Assembly (NCBI RefSeq): GCF_963676815.1 | Contig: NZ_OY781365.1 | Coordinates: 1,398,501-1,462,500, forward strand | Length of the DNA: 64,000 nt | Direction of reading: 5' to 3' | Source of the DNA: an uncultured Draconibacterium sp. | GTDB lineage: Bacteria > Bacteroidota > Bacteroidia > Bacteroidales > Prolixibacteraceae | Shown: in pieces, positions 15,961 through 24,923 of the stretch | How positions within the stretch are numbered: the stretch's first letter is position 1 | How the letters are laid out: every line of letters starts with the position of its first letter | Program-made: the position numbers and the translations under genes | Notes under the pieces: generated by a model | The model's input: only the letters and a program-made list of their open reading frames with translations | What the model was told of the DNA's origin: nothing | Databases searched by the model: none

Positions 15961-16740
15961 ATGACCGAACTCCAGGCATTTCTTCTTGGTTTAATTCAAG
16001 GACTTACAGAATTTCTCCCCGTTAGTTCAAGCGGACACCTCGAAATTGGGCATGCACTTTTGGGAATAAAAGATGAAAACAGTTTGCTTTTTGTTTTAAC
16101 CGTGCACGTTGCTACTGTTTTAAGCACCATTCTTGTATTCCGAAAAGACATTAGCATTTTAGGGAAAGACCTTCTCGCATTTCGATGGAACGACTCGACC
16201 GAATACGTATCCAAGTTATTGTTCTCGTCCATCCCGATAGTAATAGTTGGCTTGCTTTTTCGAGATAAAATAGAAGCTATTTTTACCGGCAACTTATTTT
16301 TTGTTGGATGCATGTTACTGGTAACTGCAGGACTACTTGCTCTCACGCAATTTGTAAAAAAAAGCGATGGCAAAATAACCTTTGGCAAAGCTTTTATAAT
16401 AGGTATTGCTCAAACACTTGCGGCCTTGCCCGGAATATCCCGAAGCGGTGCAACCATTGCAACCGGATTATTATTGAAAGGAAAAAAAGAAGATGTTGCC
16501 CGATTTTCATTTCTTATGGTATTAATACCCATTTTAGGCGCGGCTTTTATTGATATTGCAAACGGTGAGCTTCAATCAACCAACGTTGATCTGATGCCTT
16601 TATTAATAGGTTTTGTAAGTGCTTTTGTTTCAGGCTGGCTGGCCTGCTCGTGGATGATTAAAATCGTAAAACGCGGCAAACTAATTTATTTTGCAATTTA
16701 TTGCGCTCTTATTGGGCTAATTGCTATCTTTGCAGCCTGA
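15961..16740 (+). CDS. uppP: Undecaprenyl-diphosphatase UppP
   Basis: Dephosphorylates undecaprenyl diphosphate to recycle the lipid carrier for peptidoglycan and other envelope polymers; also called BacA (bacitracin resistance). Both catalytic motifs are present: LPVSSSGHLE near residues 19-28 and ALPGISRSGA near 155-164. About eight hydrophobic helices; 259 aa is normal. The 10-base gap after DUF3098 supports co-transcription. Confidence 0.97.
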   Translation: MTELQAFLLGLIQGLTEFLPVSSSGHLEIGHALLGIKDENSLLFVLTVHVATVLSTILVFRKDISILGKDLLAFRWNDSTEYVSKLLFSSIPIVIVGLLFRDKIEAIFTGNLFFVGCMLLVTAGLLALTQFVKKSDGKITFGKAFIIGIAQTLAALPGISRSGATIATGLLLKGKKEDVARFSFLMVLIPILGAAFIDIANGELQSTNVDLMPLLIGFVSAFVSGWLACSWMIKIVKRGKLIYFAIYCALIGLIAIFAA

Positions 16741-16781
16741 TTTTTCAAAACAGGCTTAAAACACTGGAAGATAGATTCTTA

Positions 16782-17495
16782 ATGCCCGATTTCAAAAAAA
16801 CATATGATTTCCCTGGCGGGGAAATTTTGCTATTCGACAAAGAGTTGGAATGGACATCGTTTGATGTTGTAAACAAAATACGCTACCACTTGTGCCAAAT
16901 GATGGGCATAAAAAAGTTAAAAGTTGGCCATGCCGGAACCCTCGACCCACTGGCAACCGGGCTGGTTATTTTGTGTACGGGCAAAGCCACCAAAAAAATC
17001 GAGGAGTTACAACTGGGCGAGAAAGAATACATAGCCACGCTAAAAATCGGTGCAACGACTCCTTCGTTTGATTTGGAAACGGAAGAAGACAGCAAAAACG
17101 ATTATTCGTTTGTTACCCGCGAAAAGTTTGAAGAAATACTGCCTCAGTTTATTGGAGAAATTGAACAGGTTCCGCCGGTTTTTTCGGCAGTAAAAGTGAA
17201 AGGGAAACGCGCGTTCGATTACGCACGAAATGGAGAAGATGTAAAACTTAAAGCAAAAAACATTGTTATAAGAAGCATTGAAATTAAATCGTTTAATCTT
17301 CCGGAGGTAAAACTAAAGGTTGTTTGTGGCAAAGGAACTTACATCCGATCGCTGGCCCGAGACATTGGCGAGGCCCTAAAATGTGGCGCCTACCTTACAG
17401 GATTAGAACGAACAAGAATTGGCGATTATAAACTGGAAGATGCGTTTAAAGTGAATTTTTTTCTGGAAAACTTAAATTTAAATGAAACCATTTAA
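16782..17495 (+). CDS. truB: tRNA pseudouridine(55) synthase TruB
   Basis: Makes pseudouridine 55 in the T-loop of tRNAs. GHAGTLDPLATG (about residues 49-60) holds the catalytic Asp; KGTYIRSLARDIG is the second conserved block. The start at MPDFKKTYDF was chosen because the longer frame to 16701 overlaps uppP and encodes non-family sequence. 237 aa, a short TruB without the PUA domain, as usual in this phylum. Confidence 0.96.
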   Translation: MPDFKKTYDFPGGEILLFDKELEWTSFDVVNKIRYHLCQMMGIKKLKVGHAGTLDPLATGLVILCTGKATKKIEELQLGEKEYIATLKIGATTPSFDLETEEDSKNDYSFVTREKFEEILPQFIGEIEQVPPVFSAVKVKGKRAFDYARNGEDVKLKAKNIVIRSIEIKSFNLPEVKLKVVCGKGTYIRSLARDIGEALKCGAYLTGLERTRIGDYKLEDAFKVNFFLENLNLNETI

Positions 17496-17545
17496 AAAAT
17501 TCGACGTATAAAGTGGTTCTGAATAAAAAAACCAACTAACTGTAT

Positions 17546-17553
17546 TATTTTTG
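17546..17553 (+). promoter_or_regulatory. -7 promoter box for queA
   Basis: TATTTTTG fits TAnnTTTG, 40 bases before the queA ATG. No good -33 box. Confidence 0.45.
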
Positions 17554-17592
17554 CAGATCGCATAAAATGACTATTAATAAATAAATTACAAT

Positions 17593-18642
17593 ATGAAGTT
17601 ATCAAAATTCAAGTATAATTTAGATCAGGAAAAGATTGCTTTACACCCGGCCGATAACCGTGATGAATCGAAACTAATGGTGTTAAACAGAGCAACACGC
17701 ACAATTGAACACAAATTATTTAAAGACCTGCTTGATTATTTTGATGATAAAGATGTGATGGTTTTTAACGATACAAAGGTGTTTCCAGCACGTTTGTATG
17801 GTAACAAAGAAAAAACCGGAGCAGAAATCGAAGTTTTTCTTCTTCGCGAATTAAACCGCGAGCAACGTTTGTGGGATGTGCTTGTTGATCCGGCGCGTAA
17901 AATACGTATTGGCAACAAATTGTATTTTGGCGACGACGATTTGTTGGTTGCCGAGGTAATTGACAACACCACTTCGCGCGGACGTACTTTGCGCTTTTTG
18001 TTTGATGGTCCTTACGACGAATTCAAGCAAACATTATACAGCTTGGGAGAAACACCACTTCCTAAATTTATCAATCGCCCGGTACAGCCTGAGGATAAAG
18101 ACCGTTACCAAACAATTTTTGCAAAACACGAAGGTGCCGTTGCTGCACCAACAGCCGGTTTGCACTTTAGTCGCGAACTATTGAAGCGTCTGGAAATCAG
18201 AGGTGTTGATTTTTCATACGTTACTTTACATGTTGGATTGGGCAACTTCCGCAGTGTTGATGTAGAAGACCTTACCAAACACAAAATGGACTCGGAGCAG
18301 ATTTGGATCAATAACGAAGCTTGCGAGATGGTAAATAATGCGAAACAAGAGAAACGAAATGTATGTGCAGTTGGAACAACGGTAATGCGTACACTTGAAA
18401 GCTCGGTTTCTACACAAGGATTTTTGAAACCATTTGAAGGATGGACCAATAAATTTATTTTCCCTCCGTACGAGTTTAGCGTTGCAAACAGCATGATTAC
18501 AAACTTCCACCTGCCTTATTCAACTTTATTAATGATGGTTGCGGCCTTTGGAGGTTACGACTTTGTTATGGAAGCTTATGATGTTGCCACTAAAAACGAT
18601 TATCGTTTTGGTACTTATGGCGATGCCATGCTTATTATCTGA
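17593..18642 (+). CDS. queA: S-adenosylmethionine:tRNA ribosyltransferase-isomerase QueA
   Basis: Transfers and isomerises the ribosyl moiety of SAM onto 7-aminomethyl-7-deazaguanine in tRNA, giving epoxyqueuosine. Family blocks: MVFNDTKVFPARLYG near residue 55, GAVAAPTAGLHF (about 178-189), VTLHVGLGNFR and TNFHLPYSTLLMMVAAFGG near the C-terminus. 349 aa, normal length. Own promoter and terminator. Confidence 0.97.
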   Translation: MKLSKFKYNLDQEKIALHPADNRDESKLMVLNRATRTIEHKLFKDLLDYFDDKDVMVFNDTKVFPARLYGNKEKTGAEIEVFLLRELNREQRLWDVLVDPARKIRIGNKLYFGDDDLLVAEVIDNTTSRGRTLRFLFDGPYDEFKQTLYSLGETPLPKFINRPVQPEDKDRYQTIFAKHEGAVAAPTAGLHFSRELLKRLEIRGVDFSYVTLHVGLGNFRSVDVEDLTKHKMDSEQIWINNEACEMVNNAKQEKRNVCAVGTTVMRTLESSVSTQGFLKPFEGWTNKFIFPPYEFSVANSMITNFHLPYSTLLMMVAAFGGYDFVMEAYDVATKNDYRFGTYGDAMLII

Positions 18643-18666
18643 TCAATAATTTATACGACAATATTG

Positions 18667-18697
18667 AAAACCACGGAATTTATTTCGTGGTTTTTTT
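18667..18697 (+). terminator. Terminator of queA
   Basis: AACCACG and CGTGGTT stem with a 10-nt AT loop and seven T. It lies just before the stop of the convergent DUF3352 gene. Confidence 0.85.
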
Positions 18698-21479
18698 ATT
18701 CCAATTCGTAGCACAGCAGGTTTCCGCCTTCATCGCCAACAACCAGGCTCAACGGACCACCGTTTTGTAATTTCCCAATTGCAAATTCACTGTTACCGCT
18801 CAGCGGAAATCCATCGTATTGTTTTCCTGATGCATCAAACAGAGAAATCTCGTTTTCATCGGTATCGGTTACTCCAATCATTTTTTTGGTAGCAGTAAAA
18901 TCGTACAAATTAACAGCCAATACATTATTCTCAAATTCTTCATCAAACAGTTTATCCCCATCTTCATCAAAAACAAACAGGCCTTCATCATCAACAAATA
19001 CAAACTCCGGCTTTCCGTCGCCATTAATATCATCAACTTTAAAACGATGATCGGGTGAAAATTTACCGGTTTTCTTTTGTGAAAATTTACCATCAAAAAA
19101 CAGATAAAAGACATCTCCATCGCGACTGGTAGTAACCATTTTAGGCACGCCTTGTGTATTTAAGGTTATGCCGTTTGCCGATGGTGCAAATTTGGCCGAA
19201 GAATTTACTCTCGTCTCTCCCCTTCTGTTTTGGATGTAAACTTGCTTTTCATCGCTGAAAACAATGTAATCTTTATTGCTAACCCTAAAAAACTGTATAG
19301 GCGAGGTTACTGTTCCGCTAGTCGTTCCAAAGCTCCAGCCACTTATAATTTTTCCTTCGTGATCATAGGCGTAAACCTTTTTGTCTTCGCAAGCCACAAA
19401 ATATCGATACTGGTTATTGTTGTTGTAATCGAACACATTTACACCATTGGTAGCCACCGATTTTAAAACAATAGGGAAGTTTGCTACGCTGGTTCCGTTA
19501 CGGTCAATCAGGTAAATCTTTTCCTTGGTATTAAACAGGTATTGCAGTTTACCATTGTTATAATAATCTACCTGATGGATTTCGCCCATAACCTTTCCGC
19601 TAACCGGTGCACTCCAAATAATCTTCCCCTCGGCATCAATTAAATGAATCTGATTGTTTACATCCTGTACAATTATTTCCTTTTTTGCTTTATTAGTATG
19701 GTTTATTACCAGCTGCGGTTTAATAGCAACCTCGGCTCCTAACCGGGCTTGCCATTTTGCACGAACATCTTTTTTCGGTTTCTGCTGATATGCCAAATTC
19801 AGCGAGTTAAAATAAATGTTGTTCTCACACACCACCTGCCAGCTTATGGCATTAAACTTTCTGAAAATCTCTTCATGCTTTTCCAGTCCTTTGTTTATCT
19901 CGCTGTTAAACAAATCGTGCCGCAGTGCATAAAGGTTATTTATATTGCCATAAACATTAAGGTTCGCTTTGCTTTCGGCTACTTTGTTAATCGTTTCATA
20001 ATCGGCATCGATTCGCAAGGTTTCTCCCGAATCCATGTCGTCAAGATATTTTTCCAATCCAGTTTTTGAACTTGCAAAAATTAGCTGATCATCGCGAAAA
20101 GCTGCAAACCGTGCACGTGCAAAGTCGAAAGCTCCACCAAGCCAGATTCCCGGCCACGTTGGATAAGGGAATTCGTAAATCCGATAGTTTTGATCGTCAG
20201 ACGATGTATAAATGCCGCTTAAACTTTCCTGCGAAATATCTTTTCGGCTGGCATAGTTTGATATCATTACCTCAAAAAGCTCACGGCTTTCTTTACTCGA
20301 TTGGTTGCCTAAAATAAAAAGTGTTCCCATTTCTGCTTCGGTAGGAACAGAAGTAATTGCAGCAACAATTCTGTCTTTTACCATAGCTCCGAAGTTCTCG
20401 CGACAATCTGAACGAAGATTCTGTTCTATAATTTTTATTTTCTCTTCCCGGTCGTAATACGCCTCAGAATGCACAAAATAATTTTCCAGGTTTTTAAAAA
20501 ACAACTCCCTGTCGGAAAAAGAAAATTCGACAAAAAACGAGGTTGACTTTGGCAACAGGCGGTCTGCATTACTATTCACTGCTTCCTGCCCCTGAAAAAC
20601 CGACAGGAAATGATTCAACGAGTCGTCGGCTGCAGTAATGCCATTCAATGTTAAACGGTTATCATGAAAACTAAAATCAAGCTCACTCCAACTAGCGAAA
20701 TCCTTTATTCTCAGCACATCGCGTTTCAGATTTATCCGCTCGGTTTGGCCAAATTCATTTTCTTTTCTTTTTGTTGATGAGTTCAGAAAATTTGCCCAGA
20801 GTTCCGGAAATCGTCTGTGGTTTATATACCAGGCAATATCCGACTGATTGCTTACTGTACGGTTTACCAGGTTAAAATACTGGTTATCGGTTATGCCCGG
20901 CGCGTTTAATTGCCTGATACATTTTTCCACCAAAATAACTTCGGGGCTTATAATTACCAGATTTCCCGCTACACTATAACTGAGTTTATTGTTTCCGGCC
21001 GAATCAAAAACATCAATTATTGCATAACCGTTATAGTTCCGTTTTTGAAATGAAGTTCGTGAAATTCCGGTCAGTTTTTCTATTAACAGTTCAAGCCCCT
21101 CACGCTCTTTTGCACTTTTTAGGTTGCTGATAATTACCGGATGCAAAACATTTTTCCCTACAAAATCGAGTGCAAGCACAACCGGGCGTTTTCCAAGTTG
21201 CTTCTGAATTTCAGGTTCAGTATCAATAACATTTTGTATTTCTGATACCTGATTCAACAACTCATTAAACCCAGGAATTCCGGTTAATTCCACAATCGCA
21301 GGATTATCGGCAGGAATGGCTTTTAAGCCATCGGCCTCAAGAAATAGTGGCGCTGTTAAAGGCACAGCTTTATATAACGGCGACTCTTTGGAAAAAGCCA
21401 CCTCATCCTTTGCAAAGTACAGAAATCCGGCCGCTGCCGCGACCAAAACAAGAAGTATGATTATGAGGTACCGCTTCAT
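18696..21479 (-). CDS. Membrane-anchored DUF3352-like protein with C-terminal beta-propeller
   Basis: 927 aa. An N-terminal helix (residues 4-22) anchors or exports it. Residues about 30-560 resemble DUF3352 proteins, which are large and uncharacterised. From about residue 620 there are repeated blades with the pattern I-x-L-I-D-x-x-G-K-I-x-W/G (HLIDAEGKIIW, YLIDRNGTSVANFP, YAYDHEGKIISGW). Then comes a DINGDGKPEFVFVDDEG calcium-binding-like FG-GAP loop; together these look like a 6-8-bladed propeller. Probably periplasmic. The gene is monocistronic, and its 5' flank contains a strict 21-bp repeat array. Function unknown. Confidence 0.8.
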   Translation of the reverse strand: MKRYLIIILLVLVAAAAGFLYFAKDEVAFSKESPLYKAVPLTAPLFLEADGLKAIPADNPAIVELTGIPGFNELLNQVSEIQNVIDTEPEIQKQLGKRPVVLALDFVGKNVLHPVIISNLKSAKEREGLELLIEKLTGISRTSFQKRNYNGYAIIDVFDSAGNNKLSYSVAGNLVIISPEVILVEKCIRQLNAPGITDNQYFNLVNRTVSNQSDIAWYINHRRFPELWANFLNSSTKRKENEFGQTERINLKRDVLRIKDFASWSELDFSFHDNRLTLNGITAADDSLNHFLSVFQGQEAVNSNADRLLPKSTSFFVEFSFSDRELFFKNLENYFVHSEAYYDREEKIKIIEQNLRSDCRENFGAMVKDRIVAAITSVPTEAEMGTLFILGNQSSKESRELFEVMISNYASRKDISQESLSGIYTSSDDQNYRIYEFPYPTWPGIWLGGAFDFARARFAAFRDDQLIFASSKTGLEKYLDDMDSGETLRIDADYETINKVAESKANLNVYGNINNLYALRHDLFNSEINKGLEKHEEIFRKFNAISWQVVCENNIYFNSLNLAYQQKPKKDVRAKWQARLGAEVAIKPQLVINHTNKAKKEIIVQDVNNQIHLIDAEGKIIWSAPVSGKVMGEIHQVDYYNNGKLQYLFNTKEKIYLIDRNGTSVANFPIVLKSVATNGVNVFDYNNNNQYRYFVACEDKKVYAYDHEGKIISGWSFGTTSGTVTSPIQFFRVSNKDYIVFSDEKQVYIQNRRGETRVNSSAKFAPSANGITLNTQGVPKMVTTSRDGDVFYLFFDGKFSQKKTGKFSPDHRFKVDDINGDGKPEFVFVDDEGLFVFDEDGDKLFDEEFENNVLAVNLYDFTATKKMIGVTDTDENEISLFDASGKQYDGFPLSGNSEFAIGKLQNGGPLSLVVGDEGGNLLCYELE

Positions 21480-21863
21480 TTTTCAATCTTTTTGTCAAAA
21501 GTAGTAATAAGCTAACGCTCTGTAGTACCTTTTTCGTTTATGAAATTAAACATTGAGTGTTAATAATTTACCCTCTGGTAGTTTTTACTACTCCTCACAC
21601 CGTTTTTATCACTTCTCCCATCATTTTAATGCGTTCTCCCATGCTTTAGAACAGTTATCCCAGGCAAGAATATAGTTCTCCCACAACTTTTGACAGTTCT
21701 CCCATGGTAACAAGTCGTTCTCCCATACATTTATCTCGTTCTCCCACGGGAGAATTCACAAAGTGTCAGGGATGATGGCATTTTCGAACTGTTTTATCAG
21801 ATCAATTCATGATAGCATCTACTTTTTCATACGAATTTAACTTTACACAACAGTCTTTTAACG
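21480..21863. other. Intergenic region containing a 21-bp repeat array
   Basis: About 380 bp between the DUF3352 start and the infB terminator. The central 150 bp is the tandem array listed next; the flanks are AT-rich with no gene. Confidence 0.7.
21613..21759. repeat. Seven tandem 21-bp units with invariant 8-mer TTCTCCCA
   Basis: The core begins at 21613, 21634, 21655, 21676, 21697, 21718 and 21739, exactly every 21 bp. Six cores are identical and one is TTATCCCA; the core is usually preceded by AG or CG and followed by T or C. The other 11 bases of each unit are unrelated. A degenerate eighth core (6/8) lies in phase at 21592. The last unit continues into a hairpin, TTCTCCC-ac-GGGAGAA (21739-21754). 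Read on the minus strand it resembles a degenerate (M/V)GE heptapeptide but has stop codons, so it is not coding as it stands. Confidence 0.9.
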
Positions 21864-21893
21864 AAAAAAGGCCGGGATAACCCGGCCTTCTTT
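21864..21893 (-). terminator. Terminator of rimP-nusA-infB
   Basis: AAGGCCGGG-ttat-CCCGGCCTT on the minus strand, followed by a T-run, 25 bases after the infB stop. Confidence 0.92.
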
Positions 21894-21915
21894 TCTTGCT
21901 ATATTATAATGTATC

Positions 21916-24864
21916 TTACAATGTCTTCGCAACTTCAACTTCCTGGTAAGCTTCCACATGGTCGCCAACTTTAATATCGTTGAATTTCTCGATATTCAAA
22001 CCACACTCGTAACCATTTTTCACCTCTTTTACATCTTCTTTAAAACGTTTCAGAGATCCAAGCAATCCATCGTAAATTACAATTCCATCACGAATTACGC
22101 GGGCTTTCGAGTTACGTGTAATTTTTCCGTCGCGAACAATACAACCTGCAACAGTTCCCACTTTTGTGATTTTAAATACCTCCAGCACCTCAACTGTTCC
22201 GGTAATTTCCTCCTTAATTTCAGGAGAAAGCATACCTTCCATTGCCGCTTTAATCTCGTTAATGGCATCGTAAATAATCGAGTACAAACGAATATCAATT
22301 TGTTCTCTTTCGGCCATTTTACGTGCATTTAACGAAGGACGTACCTGGAAACCAACTACAATTGCTTCTGACGCGGCAGCCAGTGAAATATCAGATTCGG
22401 AGATCTGACCAACTGCTTTGTGAATAATATTGATCTGAATTTCTTCGGTTGACAACTTGATCAATGAATCAGAAAGTGCCTCAATAGATCCATCCACGTC
22501 ACCTTTAACAATCAGGTTTAACTCCTGGAAGTTACCAATTGCAATACGACGTCCGATTTCGTCGAGTGTAATATGTTTCTGTGTACGCAAACCTTGCTCA
22601 CGGGCCAACTGCTCGCGTTTATTGGTAATGCTTCTTGCTTCACGCTCGTTTTCCATTACATTGAACTTGTCACCCGCTTGTGGTGCACCGTTCAATCCAA
22701 GGATAATTGCAGGCTGCGCAGGACCAACATCCGTAATGTTTTGGTTACGCTCGTTGAACATTGCTTTTACGTGTCCGTAATACTGACCGGCAATAATAAT
22801 ATCGCCAACGTGCAGTGTTCCGCTTTCAACCAACAAGGTTGAAACGTAACCTCTACCACGGTCAAGCTCCGATTCAATAATTGTTCCCTGAGCTTTTTTA
22901 TCAGCGTTTGCTTTTAATTCCAGCATCTCTGCTTCAAGCAATACCTTTTCAAGAAGATCTTCAATACCAATTCCGTTTTTGGCCGAAATATCGTGCGACT
23001 GGTATTTACCACCCCACTCTTCAACCAGGTAATTCATATTGGCCAGTTCTTCTTTTATCTTTTCAGGATTTGCTCCCGGTTTATCGATTTTGTTTATGGC
23101 AAACACAATTGGTACACCTGCTGCCGATGCGTGGTTGATTGCCTCAATGGTTTGAGGCATCACGTTATCGTCGGCTGCTACAATAATAATTGCAATATCG
23201 GTTACCTGCGCACCACGAGCACGCATAGCAGTAAACGCCTCGTGACCCGGAGTATCAAGGAAAGTAATATCTCTGCCATCTTCAAGGCTTACATGGTATG
23301 CACCAATGTGCTGGGTAATACCACCGGCCTCACCGGCAATTACGTTTGTACTTCGGATGTGGTCGAGCAGCGATGTTTTACCGTGGTCAACGTGCCCCAT
23401 AACAGTTACAATTGGCGGACGAGGTTTCAAATCCTCAGGATTGTCTTCTTCTTCCTCAATTGCTTCGGCAATTTCAACACTCACAAACTCTACTTTGTAA
23501 CCAAATTCTTCGGCCACTACGGCAAGCGTTTCAGCATCAAGACGTTGATTGATAGAAACGAACATTCCGAGCGACATACACGACGAAATAATTTCGTTAA
23601 CGCCAACATTCATCATAGTAGCTAACTCTGCAACGGTAACAAACTCTGTTACTTTCAGCACGTTTTGCTCCATCATTTGCTGTTCCATGTCTGCCTGCAT
23701 TTTTTCGCTGGCAGCAGCACGTTTGTCGCGACGGTGTTTTGCTCCTTTTTTGGTTTTGCCTTTTGTTGTTAAACGGGCAAGTGTATCTTTAATTTGCTTT
23801 TGTACGTCCTCCTCGTTAACCTCTTTTTTAAGTGGTCGTTTTTTCTTTCCTGCACCTTGCTTATTGGGCTGGAATTTTCCTCTCGGACGTTCGCCTGGTT
23901 TTTGTTGTTGTTGTCTGTCAACGCTAACTTTTCCGGAATCTTTTGAAATACGTTTTCTACGTTTTTTCCTGTTATTTGAGTCGCCTCCGTCTTGTTTTTT
24001 CTCGGGAAGATCGATTTTTCCAAGAACAGTTGGGCCATTTAATTTGGCAGCTTTTGCCTTAATTACTGTTGGGCCTTCTCCTCTTTCTTTGTCTTGCCCC
24101 TGGCGCTCAGCATTCCTTTGTTTTTTACGCTCTTTGCGTTCTTTTTCGCGTTCTTCTTTTGATTTTTTGGCCGGGCGCGTTTTCTGATTCATGTTGCTCA
24201 GATCAATCTTGCCAACCACTTTTATCTTGTCGTCCGATTTCGGCACCGTTGGTTCAACAACCTCCTCTTCTTTTTCTTTCGGAGTACTTTCGGCTTTCGG
24301 AGCAGCCTCCTCTTTTTTCGCCTTCGGGGCAGTTTCTTCTTTAGTTTCGGCTGCTGGTTTTTCTTTCACCTCTTCTTTGGCCGGAACTTCTTTTTCCGGC
24401 TTTTTTTCTTCGGCTTTAACCTCGGCAGGTTTCTCCTCAACAGGCTTTTCTTCCTTCTTTTTCGGTTTGTTCACCTCGTCCAGGTCAATCTTGTCGAGCA
24501 CCTTAACTTTTACCTCAGGTTTTTTAACCACTTCTTCGGCCGGTTTTTCTTCCACCTTTTTCTCAGCAGCAGGCTCTTCTGCTTTTGGTTCTTCCTTTTC
24601 CTGCTCAGCAGCCTCAGGTTCCATCGAAATTACTTCTTTCTTTGGACGCTGACTCTTCAGGTTCATTTTTTCCGACTCTTTCTTGATGGTAATATCTATT
24701 TTATATTCCTTTTCAAGAAGTTGCACGGCGTCTTCTGCAACTTTAGTATTAGGGTTTGAATCAATTTCGTACCCCTTTTTATGCAAGAACTCAACAATGG
24801 TGTGAATTCCCACGTTGAACTGCCTTGCAAGTTTACTAAGTCTTGTTGTTTTGCCTGCTACCAT
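21916..24864 (-). CDS. infB: Translation initiation factor IF-2
   Basis: GTPase that places initiator tRNA on the 30S subunit. The IF2 N-terminal fold is at residues 1-50 (LSKLARQFNVGIHTIVEF). A low-complexity linker rich in Lys, Glu, Pro and Ala follows to about 370, with three short KVxGKIDL-type repeats (KVLDKIDL, KVVGKIDL, VLGKIDL). The G domain has GHVDHGKTSLLD near 489-500 and NKIDKPGAN, and the C-terminal IF2 domains follow. 982 aa is long for bacteria, the excess being in the linker. The long plus-strand ORFs opposite are artefacts of the lysine/glutamate bias. Confidence 0.97.
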   Translation of the reverse strand: MVAGKTTRLSKLARQFNVGIHTIVEFLHKKGYEIDSNPNTKVAEDAVQLLEKEYKIDITIKKESEKMNLKSQRPKKEVISMEPEAAEQEKEEPKAEEPAAEKKVEEKPAEEVVKKPEVKVKVLDKIDLDEVNKPKKKEEKPVEEKPAEVKAEEKKPEKEVPAKEEVKEKPAAETKEETAPKAKKEEAAPKAESTPKEKEEEVVEPTVPKSDDKIKVVGKIDLSNMNQKTRPAKKSKEEREKERKERKKQRNAERQGQDKERGEGPTVIKAKAAKLNGPTVLGKIDLPEKKQDGGDSNNRKKRRKRISKDSGKVSVDRQQQQKPGERPRGKFQPNKQGAGKKKRPLKKEVNEEDVQKQIKDTLARLTTKGKTKKGAKHRRDKRAAASEKMQADMEQQMMEQNVLKVTEFVTVAELATMMNVGVNEIISSCMSLGMFVSINQRLDAETLAVVAEEFGYKVEFVSVEIAEAIEEEEDNPEDLKPRPPIVTVMGHVDHGKTSLLDHIRSTNVIAGEAGGITQHIGAYHVSLEDGRDITFLDTPGHEAFTAMRARGAQVTDIAIIIVAADDNVMPQTIEAINHASAAGVPIVFAINKIDKPGANPEKIKEELANMNYLVEEWGGKYQSHDISAKNGIGIEDLLEKVLLEAEMLELKANADKKAQGTIIESELDRGRGYVSTLLVESGTLHVGDIIIAGQYYGHVKAMFNERNQNITDVGPAQPAIILGLNGAPQAGDKFNVMENEREARSITNKREQLAREQGLRTQKHITLDEIGRRIAIGNFQELNLIVKGDVDGSIEALSDSLIKLSTEEIQINIIHKAVGQISESDISLAAASEAIVVGFQVRPSLNARKMAEREQIDIRLYSIIYDAINEIKAAMEGMLSPEIKEEITGTVEVLEVFKITKVGTVAGCIVRDGKITRNSKARVIRDGIVIYDGLLGSLKRFKEDVKEVKNGYECGLNIEKFNDIKVGDHVEAYQEVEVAKTL

Positions 24865-24923
24865 ATAATTCTTTATTTACTTTTCTAATTTGTATGAATA
24901 AAACCAATCTGTTTTGATGGTTA

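Noticed and set aside
21613..21759. CRISPR array or protein-coding heptad repeat
   Set aside because: The conserved part is only 8-10 bp and the unit 21 bp, unlike CRISPR. The minus-strand heptad reading has in-frame stops (for example near 21655) and no start.
23549..24187. Long plus-strand ORFs opposite infB
   Set aside because: Low-complexity Ser/Phe-rich translation caused by the Lys/Glu-rich IF-2 linker on the other strand; no family resemblance.
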